A DNA stretch of 64,000 nucleotides from JBDHUW01 sp039809345. GTDB taxonomy: Bacteria; Patescibacteriota; Gracilibacteria; Absconditabacterales; Absconditicoccaceae. The DNA lies in contig JBDHUW010000001.1 of NCBI GenBank assembly GCA_039809345.1, forward strand, positions 124,001 through 188,000. The letters run 5' to 3'. Of the stretch, positions 1-10,909 are shown piece by piece. The translations under genes were made by a program, and so were the position numbers. Every line of letters starts with the position of its first letter. Positions within the stretch are counted from its first letter, which is position 1. Below the pieces are notes generated by a model. That model saw only the letters and a program-made list of their open reading frames with translations, was not told the origin of the DNA and did no database searches.

Positions 1-13
1 ATAACACATTTCC

Positions 14-3000
14 ATGAAAGAAAACAATCAAACGTATATAGACAAACTACTATGAACATACTTTTGACGGCGGGTGAAAAAATACAAGGTTTCATTTATG
101 CTTATAGCGATATTGATTCTCTATTGATGTTTCTCTCTATTTAGAATACCAAAAGAATCCTCTCCAGATATTAAATTTTGAATTGTCCAAGTGACCACAG
201 CATACCCTTGAGCAAATCCTATTGATATAGATTCGATTATCACTGAAAAGGTATATAAAGAGGTCAAAGATATAGATTGAGTAGATAAGATAGACACAAG
301 ATCTTCTCTTTGAGTTTCTAGTGTCACTATTACATTAAAAAACGAGGTAGATACAAAAGATTTTATAAATGAGGTAAAGACAAGAGTAGATAGTATTTCA
401 TTTCCTGAAGACGTACTTGATCCAAATGTAGCTGAGATTAGCACAGACAATCAGGTGTTGTTTCAAATCATCATGTATTGAAAAAAACAATACTTCACCA
501 TGAACAGCATCAGGTCTCTAGCTATGAAATTCAGAGAGGAAATTATCAATAAGTGAGGTATAGTAGATGTTAGTATAGATTGAATACAGGATGATAACGA
601 TTTTGATATACAGGTTTTGTTGGATAAATGAAAGGTGGAAAATCTTTGACTCACAGTAAATGATATCACAAATCAACTCAGAGCATATAATCAAAACCTA
701 CCACTTGGAAGTCATGATTTATGAGACCTCGCATATGAATATAGAATCTCTAACGATATAGGCTCATTCCAAGAAATACAAAACATACCAATCATTTATG
801 CATGATGAACAGCAAATATCCTTCTTTGAGACATCGCCATAATCCAAAGAAAATATAAAACAGATAGTATTTCATTGTGATGAAAATGATGAGTTACAGA
901 TAGCTATGCGGTGCCGATTACTATCTTCAAAGCTAATCGCTCAAACATATTCAATGATGCTAAAAGTGCAAATGAGGTAATCAAAAACACTCTCAAGGGT
1001 ATAGAATATCAAAACATAGAAGTAGAAAACACCAGAGATCTCTCTGATGTGATTATCGACGACTACAAATCGTTGTGACAAAATGCGGTTTCTTCGATCC
1101 TCTTGGTGTTGGCTATTACAGCACTGTTTATCTGACTGAAGCAGTCGATCATATCTACTTTGGGTATGATTATATCGTTTTTTATTACCTTTATTTTTCT
1201 AGATTTATCTGGACTAACACTAAACTTCCTTACAAACTTCTCTCTTATCTTAGCATTCTGAGCATGAATCGATACGGTGATCGTATTCATAGAGGCGGCC
1301 TATGAAAACATGAAAAGATGATTCAATCCCAAAACAGCAATACTGATGGCGGTGAATACATACAAAAGTGCAAACATAAACTCGTCTCTAATAAACATCG
1401 TTGTATTCATACCACTTCTTGTGCTTCCATGAATCACCGGTAAGTTCCTTTCATATATCCCCATCACTATATTTACTACACTATTGTGATCACTCTTCCT
1501 AGCACTAACAGTAAATAGCGCATTATTTATAGCATTAAACAAAAAGCTACCATTTTATTATAAAGAAAGTGAAAACAACGACTGAGATGATGAGGTGATA
1601 ATGTCAGATGTTGAAAATAGCATCTTGGAAGAAGAAAGAAAAGGAAAAGAGATAAGAAACAAAGATCAAGAGCCATTTTTTGAAAAACGAATAGATTATT
1701 TCAGAACCAAATACTTAGACTCTCTAAAATATATAATTGAAACTAAAACAAGAAGAAGAGTTGCCGTATGGAGTCCTGTAATCGCGCTCCTTGCAACATT
1801 TATTTTCCTTTCACCAAACATTGGTTTTAAGCTTTTCCCCTCTGGTGACAATCCATTTATAGATTTTACTATAACGGGGAAGGAATGAACTACGACAGAA
1901 GCAATGTATCGTGTCTGATGAGAAATTGACAAAACAATTGCAACTATTCCAGAAATAAAAGCATATGAAGTAAAGTTCAACAACAACATTATCGATATTT
2001 GAGTAATCTTGACCAAAAAAGAAGAAAGAGAAAGAGATAGTTTTGTCATTCAAGAAGAGATTCTCAAAAACCTATCATACCTCAAAACACAGTGATATAA
2101 AGTTGAATGAAAAGTACAGGCGTGATGACCTCCAGTAGGAAAAGCTGTTTGAATAGATTTGGTTGCTGATGACAAAGACAATTTAGCTGTTCTAAAATCT
2201 GTCAGTAGGGATTTTGAAGAATTTATCAAATCGCTAACATGAACTGTCAATGTCTGAAACTCAAGTTTAGAAAAACCATGACAATTTAATATAGTATTCA
2301 ATGAACAAAAGCTTGCAAATCTAGGACTTACTCCACAAGATGTAAAGTTTGAAGTGTATAGTATGATAAATTGATCAAAAGCATGAACGGTTAATATAGA
2401 AAGAGTGGATAGAGATATTGTAGTCAAGTATGAAATATTTGAAAAAAATGTAACCCCTGAAACTATCGCAAATATCACACTAAATACAAGAGTCGGCAAA
2501 GTTCCACTCAATAGCATTGCTTCTATCACACCATGACAATCTCTAAATGCTATCACAAGAAAAGAGTGAGATATTACCATCACGGTAGAAGCAGATTTAC
2601 AAACAGGACTAACTCCGACCTCCTTCCAACCTAAGCTTGTAGAATTTGCGAATAATTATCAGTTCCCATCGTGAATTTCTTACAAACAAGCATGAGAAAA
2701 TGAAGCAAATAAGGATTTGATCCAATCTACTATAGCGGCGTTCTTTGTTTCACTTTTTTTGGCATTCGCAATACTAGTTTATCAATTCAACTCATTTAGC
2801 AAACCAGCTATGGTTTTATATTCTATTATCACGGCGCTATTGTGAGTAAATATTTGATTGTGGGTGACTGGTAATCCATATAGTATGGCATTCGCAATAT
2901 GATTCATATCGCTGATATGAGTAGTGGTAAATACCTCTATCTTCCTTGTTGATAGAATAAATCATAACTTAGAAAAAGGAGTGGAAATCAAGCGTGCAAT

Positions 3001-3226
3001 ATACGAAGCTTGATATGCTAGATTCAAACCTATTGTAATTAGTACCTTAACGACTATACTATGATTGTGATCGGTTGTGACACAGGATGAGTTTTACGCA
3101 TCACTTTGATATACCGTAATCTTTTGATTGATCTTCTCTTCAGCAATTACATTGGTAGCTGTACCAAACTTATTTTTCAATATTTACAACAGAAAACTAA
3201 AGAAAGAAGAAAAAAACAACAAATAG
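14..3226 (+). CDS. RND-superfamily efflux permease (AcrB/MdtB-like)
   Basis: A 1070-residue protein read through many in-frame TGA codons taken as glycine. It has the RND plan: one N-terminal membrane helix, a large extracytoplasmic loop, a first helix block (about residues 345-520), a highly charged cytoplasmic stretch (about 520-560), then a second helix, loop and helix block. N-terminal porter text such as SSPDIKFGIVQV and STDNQVLFQIIMYG is typical of the family, which exports drugs, metals or lipids using the proton gradient. The ATG at 14 is the first in frame after a TAA at 2. No fusion protein or outer-membrane channel lies in view; a partner could lie upstream of the window. A hairpin terminator follows. 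Substrate is unknown. Family call is firm. Confidence 0.87.
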
Positions 3227-3257
3227 AGATTGTTTACAAATAATTTTTGTGTGATAT

Positions 3258-3283
3258 AAAAGAGGATAATCTCCTCTTTTTTA
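3258..3283 (+). terminator. Intrinsic terminator after the RND gene
   Basis: AAAAGAGGA and TCCTCTTTT form a stem around a short TAATC loop, followed by T residues. It lies between the RND stop at 3226 and the channel gene at 3317. Confidence 0.75.
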
Positions 3284-3316
3284 TTGCTTTTGCAAGGATC
3301 TGAGTATTATATTGTT

Positions 3317-4120
3317 ATGCTCTATATTGAATACTCTGATACAAGATCTGGAAAGTTTATGACGAGGTTGTTTTCAATTTTGACCTATCTTTCTATATGA
3401 AGCGTGGTGTTTTCATCATACTTCAAAAAAGATGGGATATATAATGATGCTTTTTACGTATGAGAACTAATATTTTCTAGTTTGTTTTTGATAGAATACA
3501 TCTATCGTTGGTATCTATCTAAGTTTTCGCGGAGATTTACTACAAATCCATACTCAGTGGCAGATCTTATTTCCTTTTTACCATTTTTTATTGGTTTAAT
3601 ATTGTGACTTTGAGGGTACCCAGAAGTATTTAATATATTTAGACTATGTAGAGTCTTTAGAATCTTCAAAGTATGAAAATACGATATATTCTTGAGGGAA
3701 CTCTACAAAGCTGTCAAAAAAAATCTATACAAATACAATATAGCGTTTACGCTCTTTTTTATAGTATGGCTAATCTGATCATTTTTGATTTATAGCGTAG
3801 AAAACAATACTAATCCACTTTTTTCTAATATACCAGATGCAATGCGATGGGCTATATCCACTATGGCTACTGTATGATACTGAGATATCGTACCCGTGAC
3901 ACTATTGGGGAAGATTCTCTCTTCTGGTATTATAATATTTTGACCAATTTTTTTATCTATAATCACCTCTGTCACCATTGTAACATTTTTGGATGTCGTT
4001 AGAATATTACAAAGGGGGGAGAAAACACACGACATTCATATATGTGAATTTTGCCAAAGCGAAATAAACAAAACTTCTGACAATTACTGTAAAATGTGTG
4101 GCTCTATTATATATAAATAA
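3317..4120 (+). CDS. Voltage-gated potassium channel with C-terminal zinc ribbon
   Basis: A 267-residue six-helix channel protein. The fourth segment carries regularly spaced arginines (RLCRVFRIFK), as in a voltage sensor. The pore loop holds the K+ selectivity filter TVGYGD, in which both glycines are TGA codons; the standard code would stop in the filter. After S6 the short tail carries two CxxC pairs (CEFC and CKMC), which look like a zinc ribbon. Kv-type family members let K+ cross the inner membrane in response to voltage. The gene stands alone between a terminator and a convergent gene. The zinc-ribbon tail is unusual and may link gating to metal or redox state; that is inference. Confidence 0.92.
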
Positions 4121-4249
4121 TATATTATATAAATTAATAATAATAAGAGAGAACTTTTATATGTTTGTTGAAAGACAAATTATCAATATACAACACATAT
4201 TTGTAATGTGAATAAATTGTGGAAATGTAAAATATTCAAAAAAGATTCT

Positions 4250-4723
4250 CTAAATTGGAGGAATGTCAACTATCTCTATTCATCAATCTGACAAAGATTC
4301 ATCATTTTTTATTTTCACTATAGGCTCTTGACTTTGTATCGCATTTATGATACAGGTTTCTAAATCAACACTTAAACTATGTGGGTCAATTTCATATACG
4401 TCATTGTATGAATCGTACAACTCGTCTATACTTCATTTGTCCAATGGTAATGAAAAGACAACATCATAATCTTCCAAGACCACCTCTCTTACAAATTCAT
4501 CTCAGGAGATATCAGAAATGTCTTTTATAAAACACTGCAAGTAGACGATAGTCAATTGTATGCTTGTGTTGTTTAGTGCTTGCAAAAAGAGTTCTCCACG
4601 AATTCATGGAGATTGAATAGCATCTAATCCGTGTACATATTTTCCTTCAAAAGTTACGCTATCGGTAGATCAGATGCTATGGAGTAGGTCTCAAACCTTG
4701 AGATATCAGATATATTGTTTCAC
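4250..4723 (-). CDS. YceD/DUF177-like protein (tentative)
   Basis: A 157-residue acidic protein on the minus strand, open only if TGA is glycine. The central part (GIRGELFLQALNNTSIQL, then DYDVVFSLPL) and the later SVDLETCIINAI segment resemble the layout of DUF177/YceD, a family tied to 23S rRNA accumulation. The usual cysteine pair is not clear, so the call is weak. No ATG fits; the likely start is a GTG at 4723, preceded by the AT-rich leader seen at other genes here. It is divergent from tilS with 34 bases between starts. Confidence 0.45.
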
Positions 4724-4757
4724 TTGTAATATATTTATTGATAAATAGACTGAGTAT

Positions 4758-5954
4758 ATGGAATTTACACAAAAAAAACAGATTATTTCGTTTTTGAAAA
4801 AACACCTCCCGAAAAAACAACCTATTGTTGTTTGAGTTTCGTGATGACCCGATAGTATGTGCTTGATTAGTGTGATTCAAGAATACTTTGTTTTGCAATG
4901 ATGGGAGCAGAATCTTATCAATATAGCTCACTTTAATCACGGACAAAGAACACAATCTCAAAAAGAATATGTTTTTCTCAAGGAATATTTTCCTTACAAT
5001 ACCTTTTATCGAAATACAAATATTCCTTCGAAATGACTGTGAGAGACAAATCTTCGTGAAAAACGCCATGTATTTTTTGAAGAAGTACTTGAAGATAGTA
5101 AATCAACAATTCTCTTTCTCTGACACAACCTCACAGACCGTATAGAAACAAGCCTTTTGAATATGGTTCGTGGCGCATGAGTCGAATGAATACAATCAAT
5201 TAAGGAGAAATCAATCAAAACACAATATACTATACTCAGACCACTGTTGTGATTAGATAAGACAACAATCCAGAAAATTTGTGATCAAAACCAAATATCA
5301 TACTTCATTGACAAAACAAACTCACAATCCAACAATCCGAGAAACACAATTAGAAACACGATTTTACCACTACTATTGAAGGTACATAGTGGATGAGAAA
5401 AAAATCGATTAGAATCTCGACGTTTTTTGTATGAGTCTTTGCCTTCCAAAAGAAAGAACACAAAAACTCATTGGAGAGACGAGATACCACATCCTTTGTG
5501 GTGAAAGGTTGTTTGGAAATCAATAAAAATCAAAAAACTATCATACGATCAACGAAAAATCCTTTTTGGTGATTGATACTATGTTACCAAAAAAACACTT
5601 GACCTGTTGGGTGATTTTATCGAAAAGAGATCTGGCTATATATCAATTTGATGATGGATGATATTCAAAGAAGGCAACCATATACATTGCTTTCAGTGAA
5701 TCAAAGAGTTTTGGAAACAAAAACACACTGAGGCACAAAAGATCAAAAAAGCTGGTAAAATAAACTTTTTTGGAAAAGAAATCGTCGTTCATTCTGAGGA
5801 TATTGGAAAGACTATTCGTTTTCCACAACCATGAGATACACACAAATGAAAGCGCCTACTAAAAGTCTTGCTAAATAAAAAAATTCCAGTATTTAAAAGA
5901 AATACTACCCCAATTCTTACTGATGGTGAGAAGATTGTAGCGATTATTTCCTAA
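4758..5954 (+). CDS. tilS: tRNA(Ile)-lysidine synthetase TilS
   Basis: A 398-residue N-type ATP pyrophosphatase. The PP-loop SGGPDSM lies near residue 30, with both glycines written TGA TGA; NIAHFNHGQR and GHNLTDRIET match further conserved TilS blocks. The enzyme attaches lysine to C34 of the tRNA-Ile that reads AUA. About 18 TGA codons occur in the frame, all fitting glycine. ATG at 4758 gives the normal N-terminus. A small membrane-protein gene follows after 9 bases, probably co-transcribed. The C-terminal third is divergent, as is common for TilS. Confidence 0.93.
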
Positions 5955-5963
5955 CAGCACCAA

Positions 5964-6395
5964 ATGACATTATTGTGGATATATATATGAGTTGTGATTG
6001 TTTTGATTTGTTTGTATGGTGTTTTTTCATATCATCGAAAAAAGACAGCACACACATTGATTAAACAAATTGACAATATCATCTATCAATTTGACAAAGA
6101 GGTCTACCTTCACAAAAATGAAATTTATGATTATGAAACCAACAAACACGTCTTATATCACAACCAATCAGCATTTTTCAAGAATTGAAAAAAATATCCA
6201 GACATGACCCTGCAGGTTATTTGAGATGCTGAGTATTTGTGATCTTTGTTACAGAAGGAAATAATTTCTCCATCGGTGACGACGATAGTCAAGGCAACCT
6301 ACATAACTTGGCAAAAAATCAATACTTTGAGAGAATACACATATATTATACTTATTATTTTAACTTTGTGAACTGCAAAATTGTTTCTTGGCTAA
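5964..6395 (+). CDS. Small membrane protein, function unknown
   Basis: 143 residues with a membrane helix at each end (about 4-20 and 123-140) and a polar middle segment of roughly 100 residues (KQIDNIIYQFDKEVYLH and following). This hairpin topology with a soluble middle resembles LemA-type proteins in outline, but I see no decisive motif. It directly follows tilS and precedes the pilT cluster, with 77 bases to pilT. Four TGA codons occur in frame. Confidence 0.75.
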
Positions 6396-6472
6396 AAAAG
6401 ACGCTGTAATTTTTGTCTATCCAACCCTATCTATATACTTATTGGTATCTATTTATTTATTTTTTACCACGA

Positions 6473-7552
6473 ATGGTAAATTTTGAAAAAGATATCAACA
6501 TTGAGGCCATCTTGTCAAAGATCTCTTCAAATAGTTCGGTATCCGACATACACATTTGAGCTGATGACTACATCGCATTTAGAATCAATTGAGAGATTCA
6601 AAAGTACGACAAGATCGGTAAGCTTCCTGAGGAGTATGTGGAGATCATGCTAAAACATTTGATGAAGTGAAATCAAAAAGCGTACGAAAAGTTTGTATGA
6701 GACAAAGAATCTGATTTTTCGTATATTTCCAACGATACAACTCCATACAGAGTGAATGCGTACTTCAAACTATGAAAGTTGGGGATTGTGATGAGAAAAA
6801 TTAATTCAATAGCAAAGGAAATATCAGAGCTTATGTTCTCTGACGTTGCAGACGTCCTCAAAACCAAAGTACTATCCAAGAAAACATGACTGGTTTTAGT
6901 GACATGACCTACATGATCAGGTAAATCAACATCTATTGTTTCCATGATTCAATACATCAATGCAAACAGAGCAGAAAATATAATCACCATCGAAGATCCA
7001 ATTGAATTTGTATTCAAACCAGAAAAATCAATCATTTCTCAAAGAGAGGTTTGACATGACACATGGTCGTTTGTAAATGCTTTGAGATCAGCAATGCGTG
7101 AGGACCCAAACGTGATATTCGTTTGAGAAATTCGTGACAAGGAAACCGCAGATGCTGTATTGTCGCTTTCAGAAACATGACACCTCGTTTTTTCTACACT
7201 CCATACTCCTTCGGCAGCGGGAACAGTGAATAGATTTATTTCATTCTTTCCTCCTGAAATCCAAGACTCTGTTGCAAATAGACTGAGTGATACCTTGCTT
7301 GCAGTGTTGTCACAGTTCTTGGTGAAAAACAGCGATGGAAAGTCGAGAGTTGCTATTTATGAGCTTATGCTAAACTCATTGGCTGTGAGAAACAATATTG
7401 TAAAAAGACAAATCTTGCAGATTGATAATGTGATAGAAACAAACAACTCAAACTGAATGATTAGTATGAAGCAGTATGCACAAAGATTGATTGATAAGGG
7501 AATAATTATAGAAGACGCAGCTCGTTTTATCATGGGTAATATCGTATCATAA
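6473..7552 (+). CDS. pilT: Type IV pilus retraction ATPase PilT
   Basis: 359 residues of the PilT/GspE secretion-ATPase family. The Walker A is GPTGSGKST, with two of its glycines as TGA. ITIEDPIEFVF is the family Asp box, GHDTWSFVNALRSAMREDPNVIFVGEIRD the Walker B region in several parts, and ETGHLVFSTLHT the His box. PilT hexamers depolymerise type IV pili and power twitching and DNA uptake. ATG 6473 yields a normal N-terminus. The stop codon overlaps the next start, so the following genes are probably in one operon. Pilin and PilB genes are not in the window. Confidence 0.95.
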
Positions 7553-7761
7553 TGTCACAAGAAAGCTACCTTTGATGATCTTCCGCAAGGAGATATTCAA
7601 AATATGAAATACGTAAACTCAAAGAAAAAGCTTTGCAATCATATCAACAAATCGATACAGTCAAAGAAATAGCAAAAATAGAACAACAACACGCTACTAT
7701 CGACGCAGAAAAGCAATTAGATCAATTTATTACTTCTCTATCAAAGCAAAATGGCAAATAA
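7552..7761 (+). CDS. Small charged protein, unknown
   Basis: 69 residues. Its ATG overlaps the pilT stop (TAATG), and its end overlaps the next gene by 11 bases, a tight operon arrangement. The N-terminus has SYLGGSSARRYSKYE with two TGA glycines; the rest is a Lys/Gln/Glu-rich helix suited to a coiled coil. No family recognised. Its place suggests an accessory role beside PilT, by context only. Confidence 0.65.
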
Positions 7762-8161
7762 TGAGCTTGTACTAAAACATCTTCCTAAAGAATTGTGGCA
7801 AGAGGCTATGCCTTATACTATAGCAGACCAGTTTATCGCGAAAAAACCATGATTGGTTGCTTTGGTGTTGCAATCAAAGTCAATTTGAACGCAGGAAGAA
7901 AAACAAAGCTGGTTCAATCTTTTGCCACTCATGAATGATGAACAAATAGCGAAACTTGAAGATATTCTCACCAAAGAAAGACAAAAGCTCGATGAGATCG
8001 AAAAGAAGTATGAGGAAAAGAAAATTGAGATTAAGAAAAAATATCTTATGAAGCGACAACATATGTGATACACTCAAAAGGTTGCAGATATCAAACAACA
8101 AGAGGCTTCTCAGGACGCACAAGAGGACAAAGAAGCAGAAGCTTTACTTGATCAGATTTAA
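7751..8161 (+). CDS. Coiled-coil protein, unknown
   Basis: 136 residues with a globular N-terminal half (HLPKELWQEAMPYTIADQFI) and a strongly charged helix from about residue 75 (TKERQKLDEIEKKYEEKKI), probably a coiled coil, ending in an acidic tail. No signal peptide or membrane helix. It overlaps the preceding small gene by 11 bases and is followed after 3 bases by a secreted pilin-like gene, so it sits within the pilT operon. No family recognised. Confidence 0.75.
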
Positions 8162-8164
8162 AAG

Positions 8165-8602
8165 ATGAGAAAAACAATTTCTCTCTTTCTTGCATCTCTT
8201 TTTTTCTTTTTTTCTACATCAGTATTTGCTGTTGATATACTAGAAAACATTTTCACACCATCTAAACAAAACAGACAAATTGTTGACCTGTGAAATGATC
8301 CTAACGCAGTATGAAATACCTTATTTAGATGAGGAACCACGGTGGTTGATGGCAGAATTGTGGCTGTTCAACCTATATATGTTAGAGTGATTAAATCTGT
8401 TCTTAGACTTACGCTTGCAATATGAGTAAGTATGTGAATTTTGATCTGAATTAAGTATATCTATACTCAGTGAAATGAAACAGAACAAAAAAAGTTACAG
8501 TGATATCTATGGAATATAATTTATTGAATACTCATTGCATTATGATCACTAGTAATCGTAGAAATTATCCTTTCTATCACCAGATCATCAATTGCACTCT
8601 AA
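8165..8602 (+). CDS. Pilin-like two-helix protein with signal peptide (T4SS-pilin-like)
   Basis: 145 residues with a clear signal peptide (MRKTISLFLASLFFFFSTSVFA), a short polar stretch and two hydrophobic helices joined by a GNETEQKKLQGY turn. This matches the layout of TrbC/VirB2-like type IV secretion pilins, and especially the two-helix pilin family common in CPR genomes (Pfam T4SS_pilin). The polar turn with Gly-Asn-Glu followed by lysines is typical. No VirB4 ATPase is in view, so assembly into a pilus is unproven. Eleven TGA codons, several inside the helices, read as Gly. Confidence 0.6.
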
Positions 8603-8626
8603 TCTATATCCTAACCATCAACCACT

Positions 8627-8944
8627 ATGGAAAATAGTATCGAACTTAGGCTGCCAGAATCTCGTTGAAATCAAGATGTACAATGATCGACACAGAGCGC
8701 TTGGGTAGTTGGAGACAAAGATGACATCAACACGGTCATAAATCTTGCAAACAGATACCTTTGGATCGCTCTTTGAGTGATTGCGATGGCAGTAATGGTG
8801 ATCGGGTGAATTAGGTTGATCACAGCAAGGTGAGATGAAGCAGAGATGAAAAAAGTGAACAAGATGTTTATTTCTGCAGTTATCTGAATCCTTATTGCGA
8901 TATTTTCTTATCTCCTCGTGAGATTGGTTGCAAACCTGTTTTAG
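8627..8944 (+). CDS. Second pilin-like two-helix protein
   Basis: 105 residues: a polar N-terminus, a helix (LWIALGVIAMAVMVIGGI), a charged turn (TARGDEAEMKKVNKM) and a second helix. The turn resembles that of the preceding gene, so the two are probably members of one family, although this copy lacks a signal peptide and could insert directly. It lies 24 bases downstream of the first. Role by context: a surface pilus or a membrane partner of one. Confidence 0.6.
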
Positions 8945-9012
8945 TTGCAAAAAGAGTCCCAAAATATATACTACCCTTCTAGGGTATTTATTTTAGATAA
9001 TGAAAATACGTG

Positions 9013-9417
9013 ATGAAAAAGGGTGGTAAAAAAAATCGAGGTATTGTGGCTACAATAGTTGGAGCTCTTTTGTTGTTTGTGTGACTTATACAAGCATTTA
9101 AACAACCTGCTATAGATCCAAATGAATGAGGTAGATTAGATGCGTTTGCACAATGTACAAACGATAAGTGATTGAAGATGTATGGTACAAATCGATGCCC
9201 TCACTGTCAAAACATGAAAAAGATGTTTGGAACTGCATTTGAAAAAGTAAACTACATCGACTGTGATGCTCAGAAAGTACAATGTGAGGTAGCAAATATC
9301 GAATGATACCCTACGTGGATGTTCAATGGCACACCATATCCATGAGAAAAAACACTTGAAGAGTTGGCAGCAATTACAAACTGTGAACTCCCTGTTGAGC
9401 AAACAACTAGTGAATAA
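9013..9417 (+). CDS. Membrane-anchored thioredoxin-fold protein (CPHC)
   Basis: 134 residues: a basic N-terminus, one membrane helix (about 11-28) and a thioredoxin-like domain. The redox motif is CPHC in MYGTNRCPHCQNMKKMF; YIDCDAQKVQCEVANI and GYPTWMFNG (with cis-Pro) follow. This is the pattern of the thioredoxin domain fused to or paired with VKOR, which forms disulfides in secreted proteins. Extra cysteines at CD, QCE and NC may form a second pair. An ATG 13 bases upstream is out of frame. It closes the pilT cluster and is followed by a terminator, so it may serve folding of the neighbouring exported proteins. Confidence 0.85.
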
Positions 9418-9441
9418 TACTATATATAATTCTTCAAAAAA

Positions 9442-9468
9442 CGGGCTAGCCTTTGGTTAGCTCTTTTT
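9442..9468 (+). terminator. Intrinsic terminator of the pilT cluster
   Basis: GGGCTAGCC and GGTTAGCTC pair (with G-U pairs) around TTT and are followed by TTTTT. It lies 24 bases past the thioredoxin stop. Confidence 0.7.
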
Positions 9469-9563
9469 GTACCCAGAAACTTGCATAATAAAAAAATATT
9501 CATATCATGATATCACAAACAAAAAACAATACAACCAATAAACAAAATCAAAAAACAAAAAAA

Positions 9564-9763
9564 AGAACAGTGAATGCATTGTTCTTCTCCTATGCGCCAC
9601 CCACCAGGGCAGGACATAGATTAAAAGAAGGTAGCGAGATTCAATTCCATCGTTATCAGCACGCTCTTGGCATATGCCATCTGGAACGTATTGATAACGA
9701 CGTTATTCACGTCTCACTCGCTACCTTCAAAAGGTAGCGGTAGAGATTTCTCTCCGCTTTTTT
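9564..9763 (+). ncRNA. Candidate structured RNA with competing hairpins and terminator
   Basis: The 350-base gap between two gene ends holds dense inverted repeats. A 9-bp hairpin spans 9564-9585. GAAGGTAGCGAG (9627-9638) pairs perfectly with CTCGCTACCTTC (9717-9728). Nested inside are TCGTTATCA with TGATAACGA and the palindrome TGGCATATGCCA. The right arm can instead pair with AAGGTAGCG (9731-9739) across a 3-base loop. That third copy also supplies the AGCGG arm of a terminator ending in six T (9736-9763). I matched it to no known RNA (tmRNA, RNase P, SRP and 6S considered). No gene follows on the + strand, so a stand-alone RNA is more likely than a leader. A 76-codon frame (9507-9737) overlaps it but looks non-coding. 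Confidence 0.5.
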
Positions 9764-9767
9764 CGTA

Positions 9768-10838
9768 CTAAGAAAATAATACCTGTAGAATCTTGTCTTT
9801 TGGCAAAGCAATAGCCACACCTGCATCAACCGATGATGCACTCTTTTGGAATGTCGCTGTCTTTATGATACTCTCTTGTAGTTCTCATATGAAAAATGGA
9901 GAATCTTGATCTATTAGTATGTCGTGGTGTTTTTTTTGATAATACAAAGCATTGCTCATCTGGTCGTGAGTTCGTGGTATTGGAATGATTATTTTTTTGA
10001 GGCCGAATATGTGTTGCTCCGCAAGTGATGTTGTCCCACCGCGCGTGATCGCTACATCACACAAAGAAAGAAGTTCTCCCATCTTACTCTGATCTACAAA
10101 ATCGTATGTTTTGGTGTGTTGTAACCCAGAAAATAACATTTGGAGATGGTGGTTTTTGGTCCCCAATATGATATGAAAATAGGTGTTTGGATATGCAGAT
10201 GACGATAGTATGTCTTTGAGAATCTTATAGACAGATTCTGCTCATTGTGATCATCATGTGACCAATACATTTGTCTTTTTTTGTTCTGTTTCTTGGTGTT
10301 TAACAACATCAATAAGCAAATCATCATCTAATATCTGCCCTACCACTACCTCCTTTCCAGGGAAGACTCATGGGAAGCCGGTGAAAATAGTGGTTGCAAA
10401 TTTGCTACAAATGCGATTGGCAATTCCTGGTTTGGTGTCTGATTCATGGAGGTATATCCTTTTTCTTAGTACCCATCACGCTATCACTACAGGCAGAGAA
10501 ACATATCATCACTTACAAAAAATTACATCGATTCTATTCCATAGCAATCAAAAGAATGCGATCTTACTTCCAATGATTAGCTTTCATAGATCCAAAAGGT
10601 TTTTCCATAGCGCTTTCAGCTCCTTTTCTCTCCTCCGTTTACCAGAAATTATGCGAACAAATGTGATGTTGCTACTGTGTTTCGTTAGATTTTTGCAACA
10701 CTTTTCTTCTAGTCAGTCTTTTTCTCAAAACCGAAAGAGCCTATGTTCTCATGGGTGTTTTTTGTTGATATATTTGATAAGTGATTGTACAGGAAATACG
10801 TGTCATCACGATCCTCATCCAGCAAAAGCTATACGCAT
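9768..10838 (-). CDS. murG: UDP-GlcNAc lipid II transferase MurG
   Basis: 356 residues, the usual MurG length. The N-terminus reads MRIAFAGGGSGGHVFPVQ, where most of the loop glycines are TGA or GGA. The C-terminal half has TGGSQGA, then AITRGGTTSLAE, IIIPIPRTHDQMSNA and a final LPKDKI segment, all MurG blocks for UDP-GlcNAc binding. MurG adds GlcNAc to lipid I on the inner membrane face to make lipid II for peptidoglycan. The gene is a single one away from other mur genes. It converges on the structured-RNA region and is divergent from the pyrophosphatase gene. Start chosen at the ATG that begins the glycine loop. Confidence 0.93.
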
Positions 10839-10909
10839 GGTTGGTTTATATTGTTTTTGATGAGTAAATCCATATACAATTTCGATAATTTATCTCCTCT
10901 TTTGACAGA

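Noticed and set aside
9507..9737. 76-codon frame over the structured RNA region
   Set aside because: Low-complexity start, no known motif, and its bases are explained by nested inverted repeats; a leader peptide cannot be fully excluded.
9564..9763. tmRNA, RNase P RNA, SRP RNA or 6S RNA at the structured region
   Set aside because: None of the conserved cores of these RNAs was found; only general hairpin features match.
10258..10860. 200-codon plus-strand frame
   Set aside because: Antisense shadow of murG, whose motifs are clear on the minus strand.
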